Part shown: one piece after another, positions 1-11,835 of the stretch | How positions within the stretch are numbered: the stretch's first letter is position 1 | Layout: each line of letters opens with the position of its first letter | Source: Microbulbifer okhotskensis | Lineage (GTDB): Bacteria > Pseudomonadota > Gammaproteobacteria > Pseudomonadales > Cellvibrionaceae | Length of the DNA: 35,948 bases | Direction: 5' to 3' | Assembly (NCBI RefSeq): GCF_023895975.1 | Contig: NZ_JALBWM010000041.1 | Coordinates: 1-35,948, forward strand | Notes under the pieces: model-generated | Seen by the model: the letters and a program-made list of their open reading frames with translations, nothing else | Told to the model about the DNA's origin: nothing | Database searches by the model: none | Program-made: the position numbers and the translations under genes

Positions 1-420
1 CGAGCAGTACAGTGACTATGGGGCTATAGCTGTATGAAACTGTCCGAAGTGTTGTTATTGATTAATCACTATAAAAATTGATTGGGATATCTTCTAATTA
101 AATTGAAAGGATTATTCATACAAGCTGGATATGGTTTAGGGTGTCAGAATTATCAACTTTATGGCATTAATCATGCTTATCCACAAGCTTGCAGTTCGGG
201 GAGGACTTTATAGGCTTCTCTCAGAGTTCGCTTGAGACGATGATAGGCAAGACAAGTGAATGAATGCTCGTAATTCCAGACTGGATACAGAGCTATCTGA
301 GAGTGTTTAAGGCGCCTAGTGGGTTATCTGCAATAAAAGACCAGGCACTATCATTTAGTCTTTTTCTTAAGATGAATTAGCCTCGTGGATTCATGCCTCG
401 CTTGCCTCTTTAATTAGTTT
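1..420. other. AT-rich stretch without a recognisable gene
   Basis: No reading frame here looks coding on either strand and I recognise no protein remnant. One perfect DnaA-box-like 9-mer (TTATCCACA) lies at 177-185, but it is isolated. The segment sits downstream of a decayed gene on the minus strand and may itself be decayed sequence. Confidence 0.5.
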
Positions 421-933
421 TTAATTCAGTGCCTGAGCACGTTGAAATGCTTGTTGCTGTGACCAACGATCAATGTATTTCTGATACTCTTCACGTTTCC
501 CTATAGTGCCAAACTGTAGCCCCAGCCTAATTGTACGCCAATCGATACTTCTGTCGCTGTAAATCTCTTCTCGATAATATAAGGATTGGCATAATAGTAG
601 CGGAAAGGGCTCCAAAACAAATGGGTAGCTACCGTAGCCCTACATCTGCTGTTTATCGTCTTCGAAGTTCAATATATTCACATTTTCGTTTTTATGAAGC
701 TTAGCGAAAAACATCCATCGATAGAAGTTAAGCCGCGCTTCATTTTCTAACGACCCTAAGCTAGGGTGGATAAATGTATCGGCTAGATAGACACAGATTA
801 TCATTGCTTCCGGTTTAATCTGATTTTTATTCACCAGGGTCGGAATGTTTCCCATAGAGTTGATAGAGAAATACGACTGTAATTTTATCAGCTCCCAGTA
901 TTTGAGAAATCTGATTACTAAGAAACTACCCAC
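421..933 (-). pseudogene. Decayed glutathione S-transferase family gene
   Basis: Two pieces of one GST-like protein lie in the same frame, separated by an in-frame TAG at 640-642. The upstream piece (933-643) carries a thioredoxin-fold-like stretch with MGNIPTLV, then ICVYLAD, then a helical start with RWMFFA, as in GSTs that read MGKVPALV, ICAYLAD and RWMFFA. The downstream piece (639-421) begins GYGSY and ends with LGLQFGTI, KREEYQKYIDR and AFQRAQALN, matching the C-terminal all-helical GST domain. The N-terminal beta-alpha unit with the glutathione-activating residue is missing: a TGA precedes the GTG at 933 and no upstream ATG continues the frame. The piece between GYGSY and LGLQFGTI is also shorter than usual. 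Stop readthrough is possible but unlikely, given the missing N-terminus. The homology is recognised by eye. Confidence 0.72.
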
Positions 934-1142
934 TCATCCAGTATCTATCGAACTATTCAACTACGAGATATAGGTTGGTATAAAGAACTACCCGTGCCAT
1001 GTTGTAGTCCTTTAGAGATAATTTCTGCACAGTGTTAGCATAATAACTTAACTATTTAAGTGATATATACGAAAATCTACACAGCTTATAAAATGATAGA
1101 AAATTTACGGGGAGACGTAACGAGGTACTGCTCAAAATGTGC

Positions 1143-1577
1143 TTATAACCACTCAGCTAATTCTATCGTAATGAACTCAGGGCCTTCAATATAGACTAAC
1201 TTCCTTTTCTGATACTCTACTATATCACTGCGAGTATGAATCCCATTTTTTCTTAGCTCAATTAAGGTTTCTTCCATATTATCTACAGTAAAACACAAAT
1301 GATTGTAACCCGGACGAGCTAAGCTAAATATGGATGGGTCTGATATAACTATTGGATTTCTGTAGTGTAATAACTGAATTTCAAATCTGGGATCAGAGTC
1401 CTTTAAAACCAAGGTCAAATGGTCGGCTTCCGTCTTGTCGACCTGTAAATAACGGGATATTTTATCTCCTGAAATTACATCGGTAAGCTCAAGCTCGAAC
1501 CCCAATATTCTGAAGAACTTCAAGCTTTCCTCCACGTTAGTCACTACGACGGTAACGTGATCAGGACACTTCAACAT
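1143..1577 (-). CDS. VOC (glyoxalase/bleomycin-resistance fold) family protein
   Basis: This is a small cytoplasmic protein of about 144 residues with the two beta-alpha-beta-beta-beta units of the vicinal oxygen chelate superfamily. The first unit starts at PDHVTVVV near residue 5 and is followed by SLKFFRILGFE. The second starts at YNHLCFTVDNMEETL and ends with ITIELAEW. The His in DHV, the His in NHLCF and the Glu in ITIELAEW sit where metal ligands occur in this family, so metal binding is plausible. The substrate cannot be deduced, since the superfamily includes glyoxalase I, dioxygenases and antibiotic-binding proteins. I place the start at the ATG at 1577 because the fold begins right after it. 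An in-frame TTG at 1598 would add seven residues and has a purine-rich AAGAAGAAG just upstream, so it is a real alternative. It stands alone beside a pseudogene in an AT-rich region. Confidence 0.75.
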   Translation of the reverse strand: MLKCPDHVTVVVTNVEESLKFFRILGFELELTDVISGDKISRYLQVDKTEADHLTLVLKDSDPRFEIQLLHYRNPIVISDPSIFSLARPGYNHLCFTVDNMEETLIELRKNGIHTRSDIVEYQKRKLVYIEGPEFITIELAEWL

Positions 1578-1823
1578 GGGGACTAACCTGTGAAACAATG
1601 CTTCTTCTTAGTTTAGCAGTAAAATAACCTAATCCCGCTGCTAACAGGGATGAAGAATCTCTCGTTGTAATATACTAACAAAACTATACTAAAATATCTG
1701 GCTAAAAGCTCTTAACAACAACCCTATCCTTTATACTTTTCTCCTAATAGTGGAAATATAATTTGCCTCACCAGTAATTTATTGTTAAATACTAAGGTTA
1801 ATTTTCCGATATAGAGTGGTCCT

Positions 1824-3230
1824 GTGGTCACAAATAATCTTAAATATATCGATTTATGTGGGATATTGCGGCTAATTTCCTTTCCAATATTTTTTCTTAT
1901 CATAGTTGTAAGCAGTTTGGTCCGAGCAGAAACGACTATCTATCAAGGAAATATTTTCCACTTCACCGATGACCCAAGCATCAATTCCAACGCCTACCAA
2001 TATATTGAAAATGGAGGTTTGGTCATAGAAAAAGGGATCGTTAAAGATATAATTTCAGAATCTGATCTAACCAAATATCAAGATCGGGCAAAAATTATAG
2101 ACTATTCCGGAAAAATTATTTTTCCTGGCTTTATTGATTTACATATCCACTATCCACAAACTGAAATGATTGCTTCCCACGGCGAGGAACTTTTGGAATG
2201 GTTGCGGGAATATACATTTCCCACGGAAAAGAAATTTTCCGATAAAGCCTATGCCAAGGAAGTAGCTAATTTCTTTATAAAACAACTATATAAAAATGGA
2301 ACGACCTCTGCCTTGGTTTTTGGCACCGTTCATCCAGAATCCGTCAATGCATTATTCGAAGTAGCTGAGCGGGAAAAAATGCGGCTTATCGCCGGAAAAG
2401 TATTAATGGATAGAAACGCTCCAGACTATCTTCAAGACTCTGCGGAGAGTGGATACGCTGAAAGTAAAACTCTTATTGAACGATGGCACAATAGAGGCCG
2501 CCTTAGCTATGCCATCACTCCCAGGTTTGCTCCCACCAGTACACCTCAGCAACTGGAACTTGCCGCCAAATTATTGAATGAATTTCCCGGCATCTATATG
2601 CAGACTCATCTTGCCGAGAACAGAAAAGAGGTTGAGTGGGTTAAACAGTTATTCCCACAAGCCAGAAGCTACTTGGACGTATACTCGCTTTACGGACTCA
2701 ATCGAGACCGTTCAATTTTTGCACATGCAATTTATGTTGATAATATGGACCTGCAAAGTATAGCTAAAGCCGGTAGCGCAATTGCGTTCTGCCCTAGCTC
2801 CAACCTCTTTCTCGGTAGCGGGCTTTTTCCTCTTTATAAAGCTGAAAGCCATGCAGTTGATGTCGGATTTGGTACTGATGTAGGTGCGGGAACCAGTTTT
2901 TCTATGTTTCAAACTATGGCCGACGCATATAAGGTTATTCAACTGCAAAAATCGATGGGAGAAAATACTAGAGTTAGGTCACTATCCCCTTTCAAGGCTT
3001 TCTACCTGGCTACATTGGGAGCCGCCAAATCACTGAATATTGAAAATAAAATTGGTAACTTTGAAAAGGGTAGAGAAGCAGATTTTATTGTTATTGATCT
3101 TGAAGCAACTGACCTATTAAAATTCCGTATGAAGCATGCAAAAAATCTAGAAGAACAACTTTTTGCACTTCAGATATTAGGAGATGATAGATCTATATAT
3201 CGTACATACATCTCTGGAGAACAGAAATAG
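1824..3230 (+). CDS. guaD: Guanine deaminase with N-terminal export signal
   Basis: The protein is an amidohydrolase-superfamily member that by family hydrolyses guanine to xanthine and ammonia in purine salvage. Metal and catalytic signatures are complete: H107 and H109 in PGFIDLHIHYPQ, H262 and E265 in THLAE, H301 in AHAIYV, and D352 in FGTDVGAGTS. EWLREYTFP, DRNAPDYL and CPSSNLFLGSGLFPL are typical of guanine deaminases rather than other amidohydrolases. The usual family N-terminus (YQGNIFHFTDDP) begins only near residue 40. Before it lies a hydrophobic stretch (about residues 17-32) ending in VRA, which resembles a Sec signal peptide cut after Ala35. The GTG start at 1824 has only a weak AGAG-type ribosome site. 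A TTG at 1917 would remove the signal but has no visible ribosome site. It converges with the next gene, with one base between the stop codons. Confidence 0.85.
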   Translation: MVTNNLKYIDLCGILRLISFPIFFLIIVVSSLVRAETTIYQGNIFHFTDDPSINSNAYQYIENGGLVIEKGIVKDIISESDLTKYQDRAKIIDYSGKIIFPGFIDLHIHYPQTEMIASHGEELLEWLREYTFPTEKKFSDKAYAKEVANFFIKQLYKNGTTSALVFGTVHPESVNALFEVAEREKMRLIAGKVLMDRNAPDYLQDSAESGYAESKTLIERWHNRGRLSYAITPRFAPTSTPQQLELAAKLLNEFPGIYMQTHLAENRKEVEWVKQLFPQARSYLDVYSLYGLNRDRSIFAHAIYVDNMDLQSIAKAGSAIAFCPSSNLFLGSGLFPLYKAESHAVDVGFGTDVGAGTSFSMFQTMADAYKVIQLQKSMGENTRVRSLSPFKAFYLATLGAAKSLNIENKIGNFEKGREADFIVIDLEATDLLKFRMKHAKNLEEQLFALQILGDDRSIYRTYISGEQK

Positions 3231-3231
3231 C

Positions 3232-4218
3232 CTAGCGGAATTTTGAAATTGCTGCTCCGATTCTGCGATACTCTTCTTGCACTGTATTCAGTTTATCGAC
3301 ACCGAGGTAATAGTCACCCTTTCCAATAAACGTTTCCCAGACAAAGGGATAAATGGCAATCACTCTGGGGTTATTACGAGCGAAATCATAAGCTTGCCGA
3401 GCCCTATTAATCAATTGGACTTCGGAAATACCGCCATACCCCTGATTTGATGTTTTAAATGCTCTCGGAATTAAATAATAATTTATATTTAAATGTTTGG
3501 TTTTTGTTATTAATTTTTCAACAATTCTTTTTTGGAAATTTTCCCCTACATAATGATCAACCCCGAGCAAATTATATTTTTGCGGCAGGAACTTTATAAA
3601 ATTTTTGTTTGTTACTGTATCTTGGGTAAATGTTAATGCTATGTTTGCTTTTGGAAAGTCTTCTTTTAGCAGGCCTGCAATTTCTTCAAGGTATATTTTG
3701 AGATCATTATTTCGCATATTTGAACGATGAAATGGTTCATCCATTGGATCAAAAGATAAAATAATATCTTCAAACTGCTTTAGATTTTCTCTGGCTCTTT
3801 GCCAACGTTCCAAATAATCTTCTCTTTTTTTATAGGTTGGATGTCCATCAAAAAATATTGGCGCTAATTGTATCCATGCCTTTAATCCATTTTCTCTGGC
3901 TGCAGTTAAGATTTCAATTTCGTGATAATAAACATCAACAAAAGTAGCAAAATTTGCGACTTCGGGAATCTCATCAATCGTCCATCCTGAGTGAAAAAAA
4001 CCAAACTCTGTTAAATGTTCGGGTACGACGTTACCTGGATTTAATAAAGTTGATGAAACTATATTCCCGTGAATTAATAATCTTTTGGGGGTTTTCAATT
4101 CAACTGCCGGTGTCGTTTTTTCGTTTTTTTTGTCGTATTCAGCAGCTAATGTACCAGTAGCTACTGAAAATATAATAATGACATTGATTACCTTCGCAAC
4201 CGTTAGCATCCATTTCAT
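3232..4218 (-). CDS. Secreted protein of unknown function, glycosidase-like barrel
   Basis: I do not recognise a named family. From the ATG at 4218 the protein has 328 residues. It opens with Lys3, a hydrophobic core (about residues 9-25) and TLAA, a good Sec signal peptide. The mature part alternates short beta strands and amphipathic helices as in (beta/alpha)8 barrels: LLIHGNIV, FVDVYYHE, KAWIQLAPIFF, ILSFDPMDEPF, IALTFTQD, NLLGVDHYVGE, YYLIPRAF and VIAIYPFVWE. Glu161 in PMDEP and Glu295 in VWE end predicted strands, where retaining glycoside hydrolases place their acid/base and nucleophile, so a glycoside-hydrolase-like enzyme is my best guess. A TTG at 4251 would add 11 residues. The ATG is preferred because the signal peptide follows it directly. 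The gene is AT-rich and converges on the guanine deaminase. Confidence 0.6.
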   Translation of the reverse strand: MKWMLTVAKVINVIIIFSVATGTLAAEYDKKNEKTTPAVELKTPKRLLIHGNIVSSTLLNPGNVVPEHLTEFGFFHSGWTIDEIPEVANFATFVDVYYHEIEILTAARENGLKAWIQLAPIFFDGHPTYKKREDYLERWQRARENLKQFEDIILSFDPMDEPFHRSNMRNNDLKIYLEEIAGLLKEDFPKANIALTFTQDTVTNKNFIKFLPQKYNLLGVDHYVGENFQKRIVEKLITKTKHLNINYYLIPRAFKTSNQGYGGISEVQLINRARQAYDFARNNPRVIAIYPFVWETFIGKGDYYLGVDKLNTVQEEYRRIGAAISKFR

Positions 4219-4413
4219 AGCTAATAACTTCTTTAATCCATAAACATACAAATGTCGCTATACAGTATAGCTACCTGATCCTGTACAGCTGGAATTCGAG
4301 AATGGTGGAAAGATTCAATCGTGCTGGAGTAATAGTGGAGTAAGTGACACAGGGTTACAAATTGGCTAAGACCGTTATTTCAGCTGAGAACTGCTTATAG
4401 GAGAGATAGAAAT

Positions 4414-4441
4414 AAAAAAAGCAGCCGAAGCTGCTTTTTTT
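4414..4441 (-). terminator. Distal intrinsic terminator of the atp operon
   Basis: On the minus strand a GCAGC/GCTGC stem closes a TTCG tetraloop, the extra-stable cUUCGg form, and is preceded by seven A and followed by seven T. The flanking A and T runs would also let it act on the plus strand. It lies about 44 bases past the atpC stop codon. Confidence 0.85.
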
Positions 4442-4455
4442 ACGATACCTGAAAA

Positions 4456-4479
4456 CAGGCCTTACAGAAGTAAGGCCTG
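4456..4479 (-). terminator. Proximal hairpin behind atpC
   Basis: A perfect 10-bp stem (CAGGCCTTAC/GTAAGGCCTG) with a four-base loop lies five bases past the atpC stop codon. On the minus strand it is followed by TTTTC. With the second hairpin 15 bases further on it makes a tandem terminator. Confidence 0.75.
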
Positions 4480-4484
4480 CTTAC

Positions 4485-4904
4485 TTAACGACCCGCCGCC
4501 TTGCGAATAGCCTGCAAGGTGCGTAAACGCGCTTCAGCTTCGGCCAGCTGGGCTGAGATGCGTGCGTAGTCGACTTCAGACGGCGCCTTGTGCAGGGCGT
4601 GCTCCGCTTCTTCGCGGGCCTTCTGCGCGGCGTCTTCATCGATTTCACGTTCGGCCACATCGGCGAGGATAGTCACCATATTGGGCTGTACCTCGGCGTA
4701 GCCACCGCTGACGAACAGTACTTCCTCTTCACCACCGGGCTTGATGATGCGCACCGGACCGGGTTTCAGAGCGGTGAGTAATTGTGCGTGACCGTAGGAA
4801 AGACCCAACTCACCCTCTAAGCCACTCACTATCACCATCTCTACCAGTCCGGAGAAGAGAGACTGCTCGGCGCTGACAATGTCACAATGTACTGTCATGG
4901 CCAT
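4485..4904 (-). CDS. atpC: ATP synthase F1 subunit epsilon
   Basis: Epsilon is part of the central stalk of F1. It joins gamma to the c-ring and inhibits ATP hydrolysis by extending its C-terminal helices. The 139 residues open with [13 protein letters not shown], almost as in E. coli AtpC, followed by the N-terminal beta sandwich ([27 protein letters not shown]) and a C-terminal helical hairpin rich in Ala and Glu (about residues 88-139). The first ATG is chosen because GAGAGAGG lies ten bases upstream and the family starts there. It is the last gene of the operon, 18 bases after atpD, and is followed by two hairpins. Confidence 0.97.
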   Translation of the reverse strand: MAMTVHCDIVSAEQSLFSGLVEMVIVSGLEGELGLSYGHAQLLTALKPGPVRIIKPGGEEEVLFVSGGYAEVQPNMVTILADVAEREIDEDAAQKAREEAEHALHKAPSEVDYARISAQLAEAEARLRTLQAIRKAAGR

Positions 4905-4922
4905 ATTATGTGCCTCTCTCGA

Positions 4923-6353
<1,431 letters not shown>

Positions 6354-6386
6354 CTAGGCCGACCATTATTTGGTAGAAGCAGCGGA

Positions 6387-7247
6387 TTAAACCGCCGCTG
6401 CGCCGCCGACAATTTCGGACAGCTCCTGGGTAATGGCCGCCTGGCGCGCCTTGTTGTAGACAAGCTGCAACTGATCGATTAGCTCACCGGCGTTATCGGT
6501 GGCGCTCTTCATAGCGATCATGCGCGCTGCCTGTTCGCAGGCTTTGTTTTCTACTACTGCCTGGTATACCTGGGACTCGATATAACGAGCCAGCAATCCA
6601 TCCAGCAATTCAACCGGATCCGGCTCGTAGAGGTAGTCCCACTCGTGCTTGAGATTCTCATCCTCATCCTTCGGCAGCGGCAGCAATTGCTCAACGCGCG
6701 GCTTTTGGGACATGGTGTTGATAAACTCGTTGGATACCAGGAACAGGCGATCGATATCGCCTTCTGCGTAACGGTCCAGCATTACTTTTACTGAGCCAAT
6801 CAGCTTGTTGGCCTGGGGCGCATCGCCCAAGTCGCGTACTGCTGCGACAACCTTGCTGCCGATGGCATTAAAGAAACTGGCCGCCTTGTTACCTACCGCA
6901 CAAACCTCGACGTCGGCACCCTTTTTAGACCACGCCTGCATCTCGCGAATAGCTGCCTTGAACGTATTGACGTTCAGGCCACCACAGAGACCGCGATCAG
7001 TGGAGACCAGAATATAACCGACCCGCTTGGCCTCGCGCTCTTGCAGGTAAATATGCTGGTACTCGGCCGAAGCGTTGGCGACGTGGCCGATCACTGCGCG
7101 TATGCGCTGAGCGTAGGGGCGCCCCAGTGCCATGCGTTCCTGAGCTCTACGCATTTTACTCGCCGCAACCATTTCCATTGCGGCAGTAATTTTCTGCGTG
7201 CTAGTGATGCTGGCAATTTTTGTGCGTACTTCTTTTCCGCCTGCCAT
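6387..7247 (-). CDS. atpG: ATP synthase F1 subunit gamma
   Basis: Gamma is the rotating shaft inside the alpha3beta3 ring. The 286 residues begin with [21 protein letters not shown], the conserved N-terminal helix, and end with the paired C-terminal helix ([25 protein letters not shown] and [13 protein letters not shown]), which together form the coiled coil. The middle Rossmann-like part includes [14 protein letters not shown]. The start ATG follows an AGGTAAATCACT-type leader. It sits between atpA (77-base gap) and atpD. Confidence 0.97.
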   Translation of the reverse strand: MAGGKEVRTKIASITSTQKITAAMEMVAASKMRRAQERMALGRPYAQRIRAVIGHVANASAEYQHIYLQEREAKRVGYILVSTDRGLCGGLNVNTFKAAIREMQAWSKKGADVEVCAVGNKAASFFNAIGSKVVAAVRDLGDAPQANKLIGSVKVMLDRYAEGDIDRLFLVSNEFINTMSQKPRVEQLLPLPKDEDENLKHEWDYLYEPDPVELLDGLLARYIESQVYQAVVENKACEQAARMIAMKSATDNAGELIDQLQLVYNKARQAAITQELSEIVGGAAAV

Positions 7248-7324
7248 AGTGATTTACCTTGTTCGCTGGAAGTTAGGTTCCGATAGAGCGGCATTGCCGC
7301 TCTATCGCGCTCTCCAGGGAGTTC

Positions 7325-8869
7325 TTACCAGCTGCTAGTAGCAACGAATTTCTCGATTGCGGCTTTGAAAGCTGCATCGATTTCATCGTTGTAGTTACCA
7401 GTGCTGTTCACTTTCTTCATCAGCTCCGGGTGTTCGCTGTTCATATAAGCGAGCAGGGCAGCTTCGAAGTCGAGAACCTTGGCGACTTCTACTTCTTTCA
7501 AGTAACCCTTGTCAGCGGCGTAAACGGACACAGCCATATCCGCGATAGACAGCGGAGAATACTGCTTCTGCTTCATCAGCTCGGTTACGCGCTCACCGTG
7601 ATCCAGCTGGGCCTTAGTGGCTTCGTCCAGGTCGGAGGCAAACTGGGAGAATGCCGCCAATTCGCGGTACTGGGCCAGAGCGGTACGAATACCACCGGAC
7701 AACTTCTTGATCACCTTGCTCTGCGCTGCACCACCGACACGGGATACCGAGATACCCGGGTTGATGGCAGGGCGGATACCGGAGTTGAACAGATCGGTCT
7801 CGAGGAAGATCTGGCCGTCGGTAATGGAAATCACATTAGTCGGTACGAATGCCGAAACATCACCGGCCTGGGTTTCAATGATCGGCAGAGCGGTCAGGGA
7901 GCCCGTCTTACCTTTCACCTCACCGTTGGTGAACTTCTCTACGTAGTCGGCGTTGACACGCGCGGCGCGCTCCAGCAGACGGGAGTGCAAGTAGAAAACA
8001 TCACCGGGGTAAGCTTCACGTCCAGGCGGACGCTTCAACAGTAGGGAGATCTGACGGTAGGCCCAAGCCTGCTTGGTCAGATCATCGTATACGATCAGGG
8101 CGTCTTCACCGCGATCGCGGAAGTACTCTCCCATAGTGCAGCCCACGTAAGGAGCCAGGAACTGCATCGCAGCCGGGTCGGCCGCGCCAGCTGCCACAAC
8201 AATGGTGTGGTCCATGGCACCGTGCTCTTCGAGCTTGCGCACGACGTTGGCAATAGAAGACTGCTTCTGACCAACAGCAACGTAGACACATTTAACACCA
8301 GTGCCTTTCTGGTTGATGATGGCATCGATTGCCACCGCAGTCTTACCGATCTGACGGTCGCCGATGATCAGCTCTCGCTGGCCACGACCGATTGGGATCA
8401 TGGTATCAACCGCTTTCAAACCGGTTTGTACCGGCTGGTCAACGGACTGGCGGGCGATAACGCCGGGCGCTACCTTTTCTACTGCGTCGGTCAGCTTGTT
8501 GTTCAGCGGACCTTTGCCGTCGATCGGGTTACCCAATGCGTCTACGACGCGACCGAGCAACTCCGGTCCAACTGGAGTTTCCAGGATTCGGCCGGTGCAA
8601 CGACATTTCTGGCCTTCAGCCAGAGATTTGTAATCGCCCAGGATTACAGCACCAACGGAGTCACGCTCCAGGTTCAGTGCCATACCGTAAACGCCGCCTT
8701 CGAACTCGATCATCTCACCGTACATCACATCGGCCAGGCCGTGGATGCGGATGATGCCGTCGGATACGGAAACAATGGTGCCCTCATTTTGGGCTTCAGT
8801 GCTCACATCGAGATTCTCGATGCGGCTCTTGATAATTTCACTGATCTCAGAGGGATTCAGTTGCTGCAT
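7325..8869 (-). CDS. atpA: ATP synthase F1 subunit alpha
   Basis: Alpha is the non-catalytic nucleotide-binding subunit of F1 and alternates with beta in the hexamer. The 514 residues start with [17 protein letters not shown], the helix that meets subunit delta. The Walker A loop GDRQIGKT is at residues 170-177. VYDDLTKQA is the Walker B region, and [28 protein letters not shown] is the conserved block with the arginine finger further on in SVSRVGG. Length and start agree with the family. It lies 49 bases after atpH. Confidence 0.98.
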   Translation of the reverse strand: MQQLNPSEISEIIKSRIENLDVSTEAQNEGTIVSVSDGIIRIHGLADVMYGEMIEFEGGVYGMALNLERDSVGAVILGDYKSLAEGQKCRCTGRILETPVGPELLGRVVDALGNPIDGKGPLNNKLTDAVEKVAPGVIARQSVDQPVQTGLKAVDTMIPIGRGQRELIIGDRQIGKTAVAIDAIINQKGTGVKCVYVAVGQKQSSIANVVRKLEEHGAMDHTIVVAAGAADPAAMQFLAPYVGCTMGEYFRDRGEDALIVYDDLTKQAWAYRQISLLLKRPPGREAYPGDVFYLHSRLLERAARVNADYVEKFTNGEVKGKTGSLTALPIIETQAGDVSAFVPTNVISITDGQIFLETDLFNSGIRPAINPGISVSRVGGAAQSKVIKKLSGGIRTALAQYRELAAFSQFASDLDEATKAQLDHGERVTELMKQKQYSPLSIADMAVSVYAADKGYLKEVEVAKVLDFEAALLAYMNSEHPELMKKVNSTGNYNDEIDAAFKAAIEKFVATSSW

Positions 8870-8918
8870 GCTCTGTTCCTCAAGTCCCCCGGCGGCTGAC
8901 GCCGTCGGGGAGAGTAAT

Positions 8919-9455
8919 TTAGGAGTTCATCGCCTCGGCGAGCTTGGCCAGACGGCCGCGTACTGTGCCGTCGATGACTGTATCACCAGCGCGGATGATC
9001 GCGCCGCCCAGCAGGCTGTGGTCCACCGAGCTGTGCAGATGTATTTCGCGTTCAAACTTTTTGCTGAGTTTTTCACCCAGTTTTTGCGCCTGCGTATTGC
9101 TCAGGGCCTGCGCGGAAACAACTTCCACCTCGAGGGTGGCTTCCGCCCGCGCTTTCAGCGCTTCAAACAGCTCGGAAATTTCCGGCAGCAGCTGCAGACG
9201 GTGGTTTTCCGCCAGCAATCGGATGAAGTTTTTTCCGTGCTCGCCGAGTTCGTCTGAACAGATCGACAGAAATTTATCTGCGCGCTCTTCGCTGGTGAGC
9301 TGTGGATTATCCAGCAGCTCACGCACTTTTTCGTTCTGGCTGACCGCCGCCGCAGTCTCCAGCGCAGTACTCCAACCTTTCAGATTGGAGGCTTGCTGCG
9401 CACAGGTGAATGCGGCTTTTGCGTAGGGCCGGGCCAGTGTGCTGAGTTCCGCCAT
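8919..9455 (-). CDS. atpH: ATP synthase F1 subunit delta
   Basis: Delta caps the F1 head and ties it to the b-subunit stator. The 178-residue length is normal. The N-terminal helical bundle ([15 protein letters not shown]) that binds alpha is clear, as is the C-terminal block [26 protein letters not shown], the most conserved part of the family. The ATG lies 13 bases after the atpF stop, and a GAGGAACTCCC-type leader precedes it. Confidence 0.97.
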   Translation of the reverse strand: MAELSTLARPYAKAAFTCAQQASNLKGWSTALETAAAVSQNEKVRELLDNPQLTSEERADKFLSICSDELGEHGKNFIRLLAENHRLQLLPEISELFEALKARAEATLEVEVVSAQALSNTQAQKLGEKLSKKFEREIHLHSSVDHSLLGGAIIRAGDTVIDGTVRGRLAKLAEAMNS

Positions 9456-9468
9456 GGGAGTTCCTCGC

Positions 9469-9939
9469 TTACAGCTCGGCTGCCAGTTTATCGATCAGGT
9501 CGTCGTGCGCCTTAGCGTCGATATTGACCGCAAGAATCTTCTCCGCACCCTGGACAGACAGATCTGCCACCCGGCTGCGCAGTTGCTCTTTAGCGCGATT
9601 CACTTCTTGGTCGATCTCAGCTTTAGCTGCAGCCTTCAGGCGATCGCCCTCAGAGTGCGCAGCCTGCTTGGCCTCGTCGATAATCTGGTTGGCGCGTTTG
9701 TTGGCACCATCGATAATCTCGTTAGCCTGATCTTTGGCTTCTTTCAACTGCTCGGCAGCTTTGCGTTTGGCCAGTTCCAGATCTTTCTGTGCGTGTTCAG
9801 CGTCAGCGAGACCATCTGCGATCTTTTGCTCACGCTCTTTCATCACGCCCAAAAGCGGCGGCCAAACAAACTTCCAGCAAAACCAGACGAAAAACAGAAA
9901 AGTAATCGACTGGCCGATTAGAGTCAGGTTGATATTCAC
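9469..9939 (-). CDS. atpF: ATP synthase Fo subunit b
   Basis: Subunit b forms the peripheral stalk as a dimer. One N-terminal membrane helix (about residues 5-26, ending [11 protein letters not shown]) is followed by a long charged coiled coil to the C-terminus, rich in Ala, Lys, Glu and Gln. The 156 residues match E. coli AtpF in length and plan. The start is GTG at 9939, read as [11 protein letters not shown], with AAGAGG about nine bases upstream. The first residues agree with the family, so the non-ATG start is credible. Confidence 0.97.
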   Translation of the reverse strand: MNINLTLIGQSITFLFFVWFCWKFVWPPLLGVMKEREQKIADGLADAEHAQKDLELAKRKAAEQLKEAKDQANEIIDGANKRANQIIDEAKQAAHSEGDRLKAAAKAEIDQEVNRAKEQLRSRVADLSVQGAEKILAVNIDAKAHDDLIDKLAAEL

Positions 9940-9991
9940 ACCGACACCTCTTGCTCTTTAATTAGGGGTAAGGGCAATTGGAACGGCGTAA

Positions 9992-10288
<297 letters not shown>

Positions 10289-10296
10289 TTAAAAAC

Positions 10297-11229
<933 letters not shown>

Positions 11230-11270
11230 TCAACAATCGTAAAAGTAAGAATTCTTTTTTTCTGAACCGG

Positions 11271-11633
11271 CTATCGGACCATGCGCGCTACTAAAATCCA
11301 CTGCACGATCACACAGAGGCCGTAGCTGATAAAGAGCGCCGCGGCATTAAGTGGCTTGACGGTGACAAACACCCCTGCAAAACCCGCCATGGTCAGGATA
11401 AATTTTCCGGATTCCGCGCGGTAGAAGTTACCTACCACGCGATGGGCCGCGCGCGCGCCGCCATCGCGAAAGGCGCGCCTGCCAAAATATGCTCCGGGCA
11501 GTGCACACAGGGCACCGCCAATCAATACAGAAAGCGCCATCACCGGTTTGCCACTCAAGTGCAGTACCGCACTGGTCAGCGATACCAGCAGAAGCTGTAC
11601 CGCGGCAATTCGTAATACCGGAGGTTTTTTCAT
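11271..11633 (-). CDS. atpI: ATP synthase assembly protein AtpI
   Basis: AtpI is a small membrane protein encoded first in atp operons that helps assemble the c-ring. The 120 residues contain four hydrophobic segments (about 7-25, 30-48, 75-92 and 95-115), matching the family. The start is chosen at the ATG at 11633, read as MKKPPVLRIAAVQLLLVS. In-frame upstream starts at 11705 (ATG) and 11723 (TTG) would add a hydrophilic segment with no family counterpart, and their codons overlap a good predicted promoter whose transcript would begin downstream of them. The chosen ATG has no strong ribosome site, so the start is not settled. The gene heads the nine-gene atp operon. Confidence 0.85.
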   Translation of the reverse strand: MKKPPVLRIAAVQLLLVSLTSAVLHLSGKPVMALSVLIGGALCALPGAYFGRRAFRDGGARAAHRVVGNFYRAESGKFILTMAGFAGVFVTVKPLNAAALFISYGLCVIVQWILVARMVR

Positions 11634-11665
11634 AGACGGGATAAGCCGACTTTCTTTGCGCTGTC

Positions 11666-11682
11666 CGCCCAAAATTTGGGCG
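11666..11682. promoter_or_regulatory. 17-bp palindrome at the predicted atp transcript start
   Basis: CGCCCAAA-A-TTTGGGCG is a perfect inverted repeat with 8-bp arms. It lies just downstream of the predicted -10 hexamer, covering about +1 to +16 of the transcript. That is a classic place for an operator, or for a 5'-end hairpin. The binding protein is unknown. Confidence 0.45.
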
Positions 11683-11687
11683 TGCGA

Positions 11688-11716
11688 ATTATGGAGCAAC
11701 CGCATTGCCGATTCAA
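11688..11716 (-). promoter_or_regulatory. Predicted sigma-70 promoter of the atp operon
   Basis: On the minus strand TTGAAT (11716-11711) and CATAAT (11693-11688) are separated by 17 bases, close to the sigma-70 consensus. Transcription would start near 11681, about 48 bases before the chosen atpI ATG. Confidence 0.55.
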
Positions 11717-11835
11717 CCGGCAAATGTCGTCAACTTAATTGATTTTCAGGAGGTTTTGCCCGGAATTACTCAGAGCAGTGAGTATTTGCCAACAGATATT
11801 GCGCGCGCCGCTGGGACGCGCATCTCGGTGCAGAT

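Noticed and set aside
177..185. Perfect DnaA box TTATCCACA at the left end
   Set aside because: It is isolated, far from the other boxes, and lies in decayed sequence; one 9-mer by chance is expected.
335..365. AAAAGAC/GTCTTTT stem with a T run
   Set aside because: The stem is short and AT-rich with a long loop, and no gene clearly ends there.
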